Assembly: GCA_973895155.1 (NCBI GenBank)
Contig: OZ316899.1
Coordinates: 9,920,001-9,984,000, forward strand
Direction of reading: 5' to 3'
From: Marsupella aquatica
Taxonomy: Eukaryota; Marchantiophyta
Length of the DNA stretch: 64,000 bases
Position 1 is the stretch's first letter; every line of letters starts with the position of its first letter. This document shows positions 45,201 through 54,361 of this stretch, piece after piece. The notes beneath the pieces were generated by a model that worked only from the letters and a program-made list of their open reading frames with translations, searched no databases and had not been told where the DNA came from. The translations under genes and the position numbers were made by a program.

Positions 45201-46215
45201 TCTGCCCGGCCGTTTTAGATTTGGAGAGGAGACAGGGAAGGTTACCATTGTTCATTGTGCTTTTTTTCTCAACTGCTCAGTCGTTTGCTTTGCTATTCTT
45301 GCCAGTATGTTGCTGTCGGAGCTTGTAACTGCTAAGTCTGTTAATTGGTATTAAATTTTGGTATTTCATTTCATTGGTAGTACTTTGTTTCTCTGTTGTG
45401 CTGCATTGAATGCTCCTGTTGATTGTTGTGTGTTCCGTCATAGTTCCTGCTTTTAGATATTCGTTTGTAGAACAATTTTCGATAACACAATTTTGGTATT
45501 ACTTCAATCCAAAATTCTATGTAAAAAGACATGAAGTAGCCTTTGTGCTTAATTGCTATGTAGCATCTGACTTCATTTGATTTTGCTACTGCCTGAAATT
45601 CATATCTCTTGCTTGAGTCCCACTTTGCTGGAGTTTTGTTGCTCTCTGTGCTTTGTTGTGCACATCAGGAGCGCAGGCATCTGAACACCATGATCAGATC
45701 AGATCAGATCATGTCAGTATAGTGTGGATAGCAAGCGAAGGGTGTGTGCTGCATTTTGATATGGACAACCAAGTGTAGAGTTGACTCTTTGTGAATGTTT
45801 TAGCCTGTCTTGCCTTGAACTGGGCCATGGATGAATTGAGCTTGTGAGCAGTTTTTTTTCTTTCCCATCTTCCTGAAGCTTTGTCTGCTTTCTGCCACCT
45901 CAGTGGAGGTTCACTTGCAGAACACGACAACCAGTGAGTTTTCTCTTTGCTGCAACCTGCAAGGTGAGACTTTCAATCTTTCTGGATGAAAAAACAGGAT
46001 CCAAATATGATTTATGTACATGTCCATAGGGAACATGGTTTTATATACATGCTCTTGGTCTTAGGAAGTCAGCATGAAATATGTAGTTGGAACCAATTTA
46101 GTGAGTGGGAACTGATAAGTGCAGGTTGGTTGCTGTGGGCAAGGCAAGTCGACCTCTTGCTCGCCTTGCTCATCAAAGGACGTGAACAGAGGACATCACA
46201 ACAAAAGCAACACTT
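42291..46215. other. Non-coding 5' leader of the inner CACTA copy
   Basis: No gene is supported over about 3.9 kb. Many short ORFs exist but none is shared with the outer copy. Internal duplications are present: a block of about 130 bp at 43695-43830 recurs at 44148-44275 (CTTCTACTCGGCATGGCATC in both), and a block beginning CTTGCTGGAGTTTTG recurs at 43862, 43998 and in part at 45628. The last 450 bp match the outer copy upstream of gene A. Confidence 0.6.
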
Positions 46216-46665
46216 ATGGTGAGGACCCGCAACGCTGAACATGTGCGGTTTGCACGCAAGGCAGAGATGTTGCACCTTGAGTATGTCAGACTGGGGATCC
46301 TTCCAGCCCAGTCTGCATGGTACTTTGAGTACTCTGTTCTTGCCAGGAACAACTACAGCCGGCCTCTACCTGCTTCAGTACCCTTCCCGACATCCTTGGT
46401 ATTTGTGTCTCTTGTACATGACCCACCACAAATTAGGTGCCAAGGGTGTGTGCACAGTTGCCAATATGACTGTCCTGCCTGTAGGGCTTCTGGCCCAGAG
46501 TTGGATGACCGTTCTCTTGGATGTCGGTTTTTTCACAGAGCACAATGTATCATCTGGAACCACTCGCCATCCTGCAGTGTGCCTGGCGATGTCACTTGTC
46601 CTGCCCTCCCAGACCCCAACACCGGTGCCTTTGGTGTCTACACATGTTTGGATCACACGCTCTAG
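46216..46665 (+). CDS. CACTA cargo gene A, cysteine-rich protein of unknown function
   Basis: ATG at 46216 starts a 149-residue protein. Residues 1-50 are basic/aromatic (EHVRFARKAEMLHLEYVRLG, SAWYFEYSVLARNNYS); residues 75-149 are rich in Cys and His: CQGCVHSCQYDCPACRASG, GCRFFHRAQC, NHSPSC and a terminal YTCLDHTL, suggestive of metal binding. Comparison with the outer copy shows third-position changes favouring this frame over an overlapping 155-codon frame. I do not recognise the family. It precedes gene B by about 670 bp of AT-rich, intron-like or intergenic sequence, and the cysteine pattern would fit a small chromatin or DNA-binding protein. Confidence 0.5.
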   Translation: MVRTRNAEHVRFARKAEMLHLEYVRLGILPAQSAWYFEYSVLARNNYSRPLPASVPFPTSLVFVSLVHDPPQIRCQGCVHSCQYDCPACRASGPELDDRSLGCRFFHRAQCIIWNHSPSCSVPGDVTCPALPDPNTGAFGVYTCLDHTL

Positions 46666-47332
46666 AGGACAACTTGTCTCACCGCATGCACAGACCAGAG
46701 ACCATTGACCTATAACTTAACACTCTGACTTGAACAGAGAGGATATTTACTTAAAATTTTGAATTATGAGCAATTTTGGGTCCAGGGTTTAGGGTCAACA
46801 GTACATAACTTATCCTATTATGGCTGCACTAAGTACAATATCCTAATTTAAGAGGCTAGCAAGCTCACTTAAAAGTCTCCTTTCAAAGACTGGAATTAAT
46901 GGGCCATGTGATAACCTGGAAAAAGTGATTTATGCCTAACTTATTTGTCTCATTCACTATCATAGCCTATTTAGGATGTATAAATTACAACCCTGATCAC
47001 ACTGCTTGATACCAATCCTATTCAAAAAATGCCTGTTTTACATGTCACGACTATTGTATGTGATTCAAATGCATTAAATCTTGTTGCAGATCTCCTTTGG
47101 TGAATCATAGCCACAAAATTGAGGTGTAGGTGGAGCTATTGTACTAGGGGATCAGTTTTCAGAGTGGGCTCAACAAACCAAAAAGTATGTCTACTCTGCA
47201 CATGTGTGTGAACATTTCATTGCAGTAGCAATTGCCACTCTAGTCTATATGCTACACTGTACTTTTTGTACATTGCTAAATTGTAATGTCTGTGCACTCT
47301 GCTAAATTGTACTATCTGTCTCATGCGTAGGC
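46666..47332. other. Spacer between genes A and B
   Basis: AT-rich and without ORFs of interest, but clearly similar to 24445-25186 of the outer copy (shared words such as GAGCAATTTTGGGT and GGGGATCAGTTT). It ends CATGCGTAGGC just before the gene B ATG; a pyrimidine-rich stretch ending in TAG could be a splice acceptor. It may be an intron or a promoter. Confidence 0.5.
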
Positions 47333-48013
47333 ATGGCACGCCTTAAAATCCGAGCCAAGAAGCGGGGGACAGAGGTGAGCAACACAGGTGTAGTTGGGCC
47401 AGATGGTAGTAACTTCTCTGCAAGTCAGATTTTCCAGAAGGCAGCTCATTGTTGTGCCATTTGTGACGATGGTGGGGGCTTAGCCATATGTGAGGGCCCT
47501 TGCATGAGGCATTTCCACCTCAACCCGGAGTCTGACCTTGCTGCAGAAAACAACTGTCCAGGGGTGGGCCTCCCGTCAGCACACCAGGGAGGCTGGATGT
47601 GCACTGATTGTTTGGAGAAGCAGGCTAAGTGTGCACAATGTGGGAAGTTGGGGTCTTATGAGGGCTCTGTTGATGCTCCACCACTTGTTAGGAAATGCCC
47701 TGACAGATATTGTGTGAGGTTCTTTTGTTTTTCATGTTTGCCCGATCTTGCCACAGCTTGCCCACTTCATAAGTGCAAGGCATGTGGTCAGCACGATGAA
47801 GATTTCTGGGTGGACATAGTCCACTGTGTTAGGTGTCCCACCATGTGGCACTTTCATTGTTTGAAGGAGCGTCAAGCAGAAGGCTATGCTTGTGACAGAC
47901 ACATCTATGATCACTCTGCACATGGTGTTGATCGATGGATCTTCTATTGTCATCGCCATGCCATAGATCCTACTTTGCACACTCCCATTAGAGATCACAT
48001 TTCTTGGCTTTGA
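47333..48013 (+). CDS. CACTA cargo gene B, EDM2-like PHD-finger protein
   Basis: 226 residues from ATG 47333, with a basic start (MARLKIRAKKRG). A PHD-type finger begins at CCAICDDGGGLAICEG (40-55) with MRHFH and ends at WMCTDC (88-93). A second zinc region runs CAQCGKLGSYEG (100-111) to CSC-type FFCFSCLP, and a third from CPLHKCKACG (143-152), VHCVRCPTMWHFHCL to FYCHRHAID (204-212). It ends TPIRDHISWL. This order, including the C-terminal TPIRDH block, is the triple PHD region of plant EDM2, a nuclear protein that binds methylated histone H3 and controls heterochromatin, transposon silencing and poly(A) site use at IBM1. Only the reader part is present. All zinc ligands appear intact; the outer copy is disabled. 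Confidence 0.82.
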   Translation: MARLKIRAKKRGTEVSNTGVVGPDGSNFSASQIFQKAAHCCAICDDGGGLAICEGPCMRHFHLNPESDLAAENNCPGVGLPSAHQGGWMCTDCLEKQAKCAQCGKLGSYEGSVDAPPLVRKCPDRYCVRFFCFSCLPDLATACPLHKCKACGQHDEDFWVDIVHCVRCPTMWHFHCLKERQAEGYACDRHIYDHSAHGVDRWIFYCHRHAIDPTLHTPIRDHISWL

Positions 48014-48608
48014 ACCTGAATAATGTACATGCATAGTGCACCTGATGTGGATACCTTGGAGATTGCAGACATTCCAATTTTGAGAAGGACCTCTGTAGGA
48101 GAGAATGCTTAGGCAACAAGTACCCTAAGTTCATTACTTGTTCCTGGGTACATGCCTTCAAAAACTGCCCTTAAGCCTTCTAGGACCTTTTTTAACTCTG
48201 CAATCATTTTGATCACGACTTACATGGCACTGCTTAAATTAAATCAGGACTTCTCATTATGAGCATATAAGTTACAAGGCTATTTAATTTGCGAAAATTC
48301 CCTTAAAGTGTACCAACATTTTGTATTCTCATTGAATGTCTGCCCATTTACAACATCTGTATGTGGCATCACAAAACAATTGCACTTGTCACCTTCAATA
48401 TTGTGAAGGCACATATTCAAACTATGAGGTGCATGCTTGCAGGTGTCTAGTACGTTTGTCCCAATATTTCTCCCGTTTGGAATTGGAGCAGAGACTCACC
48501 AGACGACTGGACTGGACCAAGTTATAAACGCAACATTTTAAGGGCCCTCCGATTATCAGGTGAACGCATTATCTTCCGGTCTGTAGTGATTAGGTGGCCC
48601 GTGTGTAC
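48014..48608. other. Spacer between genes B and C
   Basis: AT-rich, no gene supported. It is similar to 25868-26463 of the outer copy and ends TGATTAGGTGGCCCGTGTGTAC before the gene C ATG; ATTAG could be a splice acceptor. Intron and intergenic readings are both possible. Confidence 0.45.
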
Positions 48609-49457
48609 ATGGCCTCTAGGAAACGTACAAAGGTTGACCACCCGCCTCTGTTGGCTGGAATCAAAGCCATTTTGATTCCTGGCCACTATGGGTTCACCCA
48701 AGTGAGTTGGCCAATCGTACAAAAACGATTTTCAGAGTTCCATGGGACTGAAGTCAAGGACATCACTCCACAGACTACACATGTTGTTGCGGGGACATGG
48801 CTGGATGTGATGAACAAGTGGTCATGGTCCTTCGTTGATTCTGCCATTACCAACCAAGGTCTAAAAGTAGTTGAAGTCTCTTGGCTGACTGATTCTGTTA
48901 AACATAGGTGTGTACAGAGTACTGAGCAATATGAGTTGTGGGAGAGTGAGGAGGCCACTGCAGAGGCTTTGGCTGAAAAGGAAGCCTATGAAGCAGCGGC
49001 AGAGAAACCCAACTTTGCTTCTGTCCAATATGGACCTGTTGTCAACATAGGACACCATCCTATGCGTGCAGATGCTATATTGAATGAGCATGGCAAGGAG
49101 AGAAATACCATTATGAAGGGGTTCAGTGTGGTATTTGCAGAAGAAGGAATTGGGGAGACTAAGTGCAGACTGTACAAGTCCATAGTTGTTGAGCTAGGTG
49201 GGACAGTGGAAGAGAGTCTAACAGAAACCTCCACTCATGTTGTAGGTCTGTCATACATGAAGATATGCAGAAAATTCTTTAAGACAATAGTGCGTGATTT
49301 TGTCATGAACAACAATCTTTGGGTGCTTTCCCCTGATTGGCTTCTGGAATCAGCAGCTAGAGGGAAGCGACAGAATGCTTGGGACTTTGATATTTTTGAG
49401 GCCTGGCCCTCCAAGATTCAGCGGAGATGTATGCTTAGCAAAGGTGGGAGAGAGTGA
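48609..49457 (+). CDS. CACTA cargo gene C, tandem BRCT-domain protein
   Basis: From ATG 48609 (MASRKRTKVDHPP, a likely nuclear signal) 282 residues are open. BRCT 1, roughly residues 15-105, shows FHGTEVKDITPQTTHVVAG and VVEVSWLTDSV with the conserved Trp; BRCT 2, roughly 160-260, shows MKGFSVVFAEEGIGETKC, VVELGGTVEESLTETSTHVV and VLSPDWLLES. Spacing and sequence are like the BRCT domains of DNA polymerase lambda/TdT or ligase IV partners. BRCT pairs bind phosphoproteins at DNA breaks. A charged Ala/Glu linker joins them. Role in the element is inferred: end joining at excision sites or recruiting repair factors. The outer copy has one TGA. Confidence 0.78.
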   Translation: MASRKRTKVDHPPLLAGIKAILIPGHYGFTQVSWPIVQKRFSEFHGTEVKDITPQTTHVVAGTWLDVMNKWSWSFVDSAITNQGLKVVEVSWLTDSVKHRCVQSTEQYELWESEEATAEALAEKEAYEAAAEKPNFASVQYGPVVNIGHHPMRADAILNEHGKERNTIMKGFSVVFAEEGIGETKCRLYKSIVVELGGTVEESLTETSTHVVGLSYMKICRKFFKTIVRDFVMNNNLWVLSPDWLLESAARGKRQNAWDFDIFEAWPSKIQRRCMLSKGGRE

Positions 49458-49633
49458 GGAGTAGGAGTCCCTCATATTTTTGTATAAATCACAATTTTGT
49501 AATAAATATGATCCTTGAACTAACTCATCTTGTCATGGTTGGTCGCAGTTGAAGTGATTGTTGTTTCCTGCTGCGTGGGGTGTGACTGTGAATCTACTTG
49601 CTGGGCTCTGTTTGGCTGAAGACTTTGGTGGGT

Positions 49634-50167
49634 ATGCTGCCTCTCCCAGACCGTCAGGCCCTATGTAGGGTCCTCCTACGGGTTGCATCGTGCATGGCTA
49701 CTGCTTGGGCTTACTTGTGTGGATTGGTAACCAGACAGAGTGTAGCTCCATCCGAGATAATGCCTGCAGACCTTGGATGTGTTGTGAATGCTGTGGTGAA
49801 TGAGGATGCACAGTCGGAAGAGGACATTTACTTTTCAGCAGATGAGTTAGACAAGCACGATGCTGTAGGTGGTTCCTTGTTGCCTGATTTGGCAGATGAT
49901 ATAGTTCTTACACATGTCTGGCCGAGGTTTCTTGTGGTGTCTGGCGCACAAGATATCTGCAAATATAGACTAATTAGTACCCAGTGGAGGGACTTGGTAG
50001 CAACATGTGCACCATGGAGGGCATTGCTGCCACTGCTTGTAGGCACGGATCGAAGACCACCATGGCATGAGCAGGGTTTAGACCTTGATGACTTAATGTA
50101 CATGCCTGAGTACCTCAGGGCTGAGTGGCATCGACAACAGGATTGGTATCCGTATTTGATGTGGTAG
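49634..50167 (+). CDS. CACTA cargo gene D, F-box-like protein
   Basis: From ATG 49634 (MLPLPDRQALC) 177 residues are open. A hydrophobic N-terminal segment (LLRVASCMATAWAYLCGLV) precedes an acidic spacer (EDAQSEEDIYFSADELD) and an F-box-like domain at about residues 85-130: LLPDLADDIVLTHVWPRFLV, ICKYRLISTQWRDLV and APWRAL. The C-terminus has LDLDDLMYMPEYLRAEWHR, conserved in the outer copy. F-box proteins choose targets for ubiquitin ligation. The assignment rests on the LP..I / R..S..W pattern and is moderate. A start further upstream is not supported because no ATG is present in frame there. Confidence 0.6.
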   Translation: MLPLPDRQALCRVLLRVASCMATAWAYLCGLVTRQSVAPSEIMPADLGCVVNAVVNEDAQSEEDIYFSADELDKHDAVGGSLLPDLADDIVLTHVWPRFLVVSGAQDICKYRLISTQWRDLVATCAPWRALLPLLVGTDRRPPWHEQGLDLDDLMYMPEYLRAEWHRQQDWYPYLMW

Positions 50168-50483
50168 TAAGATGAGGAAATCTCACACCGGTCTCGCACC
50201 TGGCACCTGTGTCTATGACTATACATGATTGGACTCTGATATGGTCATGGATGTACGTGCAGAGGCAGGACAGCGGAGGAGTTGACACCCTCAAACATTT
50301 AGGAATTTTGTCTCATTCACTTGAGAATAGGTACATGACTCAGGCACCTATATTTTTTGTTTTTTTGTTTTTTTGGAACGTTACGTATTTTGGCAAGTAC
50401 AGTCGGGGGTGAAATCCTTAACAGGAAGTGTATTTTTCACTTGCATAATAAAATGACAGGGTGCTGAGTGCGTGTGTATAGTG
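50168..50483. other. Spacer between genes D and E
   Basis: About 310 bp, AT-rich, with a T-run (50350-50373). It is similar to 28086-28413 of the outer copy. It probably contains the transposase promoter or leader; no gene is seen. Confidence 0.5.
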
Positions 50484-53400
50484 ATGGCTCCAAGGTTGCC
50501 TCTTCACAACCCATTTAGGATTAGGCATCATGATTCTAAATTGTGGATGCGTGAACAAGCCCGGGCCGCCCAAGGTAGGAGTAGGAGGATGAGATGCCCA
50601 TGCACACAGTGCCAAGGATTCAAGTTGTTGAGTTTGAACACTGTGCACCTTCACCTACTGCGGCATGAAAGGCACCCTCGGTGGAGGGTTTGGAATGTAC
50701 CAGCAGAAGAAGACTCCTCTGATGAAGAGTGGAGAGCTGACTTTGTGGATTCTAATACAGCTAGGCATAGAGACTACGTAGAGCAGGACATAGACTGTGC
50801 AGAGGATGGTCCTGGGGTCCAACATGAGAACGTGGATGACCAAGATGGAGATGCAGAGGCAGTCACTGAGGACGGTGGGATGGATGTCCCAAGAATGGTT
50901 CAAGAGATTTTTGAAGACCTTGATGCTTTTTACGACACAGTGGAATCAGAAGAGGACAATGAACCGCAGCCACACATTGGCGACGGCCAAGCTGAACCTG
51001 ACTTTGACATTGGGGAAGGTGCAGCAGAGAGGGAGTGGGTGTTTGGGGGCCCAAAACACATCAAAGAAGCTTGCATTCCTATCTACGAGGGGTCGAACTG
51101 CTCCAAGCTGGGTTTTGTCGTGTTGTTGTTGAACATCTGTGGCAATCACAATGTTCCCAATATATTTGTGACAGAGTTGTTGACCTTCCTGCGCCGAAAT
51201 GTGTTACCAGATGGTAATTCAATTCCAAAAAATATGTACGAGGCTAGGAAATTGATGTCTAACCTTGGGCTAAACTATGTGTCTATTGACGCATGCCCTG
51301 ATGGGTGTGTTCTCTTTTGCAAAGAGCATGCAGATAAATTGACATGCCCTCATTGTGGTAAGCACAGGTACAAGAATGTAGGGAAATGTACACACCCTGC
51401 CAAGGTTCTTCGTCATTTTCCTCTCATTCCTAGACTACAACGTCTGTTTAGATGCCCTGCCATTTCCAAGCTGATGACATGGACTCCTGATAACAAGAGC
51501 AGTGATGGCCTGCAGCGTCACATTGGAGATTCCAACCATTGGAAATTTGTTGATGAGAGGTGGCCACAGTTTGCTGCAGAGAAGCGGAACTTTCGATTTG
51601 GTCTATCACTGGATGGAGTAAACCCATTTGGAGACAAAAACAACCGTTATTCATGTTGGCCGGTTACGCTGCTAAATTACAACCTTCCCCCATGGATGAC
51701 TACAAAGAGGTTTTTTGTCATGATGGTGCTGTTAATCCCTGGACCAGCTTCTGTGACCGAGCAATTCATAGATATCATGTTGGCTCCAGCAGTGGAAGAG
51801 TGGAAGACTTTGTGGATAGAAGGGGTGTTAACCCATGATGTTCTGAAGGGGCTTCTTTGACCCAGCCCCTTTAGACTGCATGCAATTTGTTTGCTGGATA
51901 TAGCAGATTACCCAGGCCATGGCATCATATCTGGACAAGTGACAAAGGGCTATGTGGGGTGCACACCATGTGGGAAAAATGTGACAAGTGAGTGGTCGCA
52001 TGCCCTGCACAGTATGAAATTTCAGGGGCATAGAAGGTATCTGCCTGTTGATCATCCTTACAGGCACACACGGTCTCAAATTGCACACTTCAACAACAAA
52101 ACAGAGCTTCGTGGCCCACCACAGAGGGTCACCAGAGAGCAAGTCCTGAGGTGGGCAGCCAGGAAGGCTGATTGGGACAAGAGAAGTGCCACTGATCGAG
52201 AACCTGAGGATCCAGTGGTGAAACACGGTGTGAAAAGACAGACCTTGATGGACTTGGAGTTGGAGTACTGGAGGGTAATGTACTTAGCCTCCAGCCCCTG
52301 TATGATTGCAATTTTAGATTGGAGCAATGGTGGATTGATGTTGGTTACAATCCTCCTTTGTGGTTAATTAGTGTTTCTGTTGTTGAATTCTTTGCTTTGT
52401 GGAGTGCAGGAATTCGAGCCCAGCAAACACAATGTGGACGTCATGCACATTGAGAAAAATATTTGTGAGAGCTTGCTGAAGTTCTTGTCGGGTGAGAAAG
52501 ATACAGGAGCAGTTCGAGCTGATATGCAACAGAAGGGGATTCGCCCTCACCTTTGGTTGAAGCCCCATGCAAGCAATCCCAATGTACTTCTCAAGTTCCA
52601 AGCTCCCTATGTGTGCACACAGGATGAATGGAAGACATTCTTGTATAGATTGAGCTGTCTGAAAGTGCCCTCTGGCTATGCTGGTGCCTTCAAGAAGCAT
52701 ATTACAAAGAATAAACTTGGCAGTATGAAAACACATGACTACCATGTGTTGATGCAGCACATTCTGCCCCTATGCCTCAGAGGTCTCATGCAGAAACCAG
52801 TCCGTAATGTCATTCTTTGACTGTGCAATGTATTTCGCCGTATATGTGTGAAAGTGTGGGATCCCCAAGGATTGGAGCAGTTGAAGCAGGATGCTGCTTA
52901 TGTCCTCTGTGACTTGGAGATATACTTCCCCCCTGCTTTCTTTGATGTTATGACTCATCTCCTAATCCATGTGGTAGAAGAGCTAGGGCAGTATGGGCCA
53001 GTCAGTACCAGATGGATGTACCCTATGGAGCGATACATGAAGTTGTTGAAAGGTCATGTGAGAACATACTACAGGCCAGAGGCTTCCATGGCATTGGGGT
53101 ACATTAAGGATGAGATGTTGGGATTCCTAACAGAGTACATGGCTGGGTCTGGTGAAGCTATGACAAGAGTTTGGAAATCTGGTGAAGATGATGGAGTGAG
53201 TGGCGAGGTTGTTGAAGGTGTGGGACGTGCTGTTCAGCTGCCTGTTGCGATTCGAGACAAGGCTCATTCATATGTGCTGGCAAACACAGAGCCTATGCAA
53301 CCATGGTGGAGGTGAGTGATTGAATTGACTTGCCTTTGTTGTGATGCTTCTTGTTTGTTCCAAGGGTGATCTTAGGTTGTCATGTGTTGTTTAGACCTAA

Positions 53401-54184
53401 CTATGCCTGTACCTCATATTGCAGGGAATATGATATGCAAAAAGCTGCACACTCTGGGCAGCAGGATCCCTTCCCACAGTTCGAGCAGTGGATTCGGGTG
53501 ACAATTCGAGAGCACAGTAGACATCACCCAGATATGGAGAAGGATTTGTATCTTCTATCTGTGCCACCACGATTGTCTATTCTGACCTACAAACGGATGA
53601 GAGCTTATGGAAATCATTATCGAGTGAGGGATGAGCAGGGTGACCATTGTGTATCATATGATTGTGGTTTGATTTATGTGTTTGAGCAGAGAACCTCTGA
53701 AGAACAGAGGGGGTGGATGAAGATGGGTTACGTGGGGGAGTTGACCGACATTTGGGTGTTGAATTATGGTAACACAAGTGTCCCAGTGATATTGATGAAG
53801 GGATCATGGGTGAAATCAGAGTGGCAGAGACCAAGGGCCACCATGAAGCGTGATCATGATGGGTTCTTGTTGGCCAATTTTAGGTCCAGAGTACCAGAAT
53901 GGTCTGAGCCTTTTGTTTTCCCTAGCCAAGTTGAACAGGCTTTCTTTGCAGATGTGGAGGAGTCACATGGCTGGAGGGTGGTATGCCATAGCCAAGCACG
54001 GAACAGGCGGATGGATGGAAGTAAAGTAGAGTTCAGTTTGGATGACCATGCTGCATTCGAGCATCCTAGTCATGAGACTGTACTTCCAACTCGGGCAGGG
54101 ACTGACTACATCCCCTTAACATTGAGAGAGACATATGATGAACCTGGGCAAATGGAATATGATGAGGTTGATGATTTGCAATAG
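50484..54184 (+). pseudogene. Gene E, Tnp2-type CACTA transposase, inner copy, two nonsense codons
   Basis: Three exons: 50484 to about 52274, about 52410-53312, and about 53425-54184, with GT-AG introns (GTAATG...GTGCAG; GTGAGT...TTGCAG). Domains in order: a zinc-ribbon-like CPHCGKHRYKNVG, Transposase_21 (LGLSLDGVNPFGDKNN, CWPVTLLNYNLPPW, LLIPGPAS, IADYPGHGIISGQVTKG), DUF4218 (MYPMERYMKLLKGHV, RPEASMALGYIKDEM) and DUF4216 (YVGELTDIWVLNYG, PSQVEQAFFADVEE). The enzyme excises and inserts CACTA ends. TGA codons at 51858-51860 and 52818-52820 break it; at the second the outer copy has CGT (Arg), so CGA to TGA is likely. Everything else is in frame, so loss is recent. Confidence 0.88.
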
Positions 54185-54361
54185 GCAACAGCTGGCGATT
54201 GGCAAGTATGAGGTTGAGGATGACTACCTGCACAGAGTCACAGAACGGGAATTGCTGCCTGGAATGATGTTTAGGATAGTTGGATATGCATGAAATTGAT
54301 TGATACTTTGAATTTAGTGTGCTGATTCTCCCTGTTTGGTTGTGGGTGCTGTGCAGAAGCT

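Noticed and set aside
46241-46708. Overlapping 155-codon frame at gene A
   Set aside because: In the outer copy it is broken by TAG, and differences between the copies fall more often on third positions of the cysteine-rich frame, which also shares its stop codon between copies.
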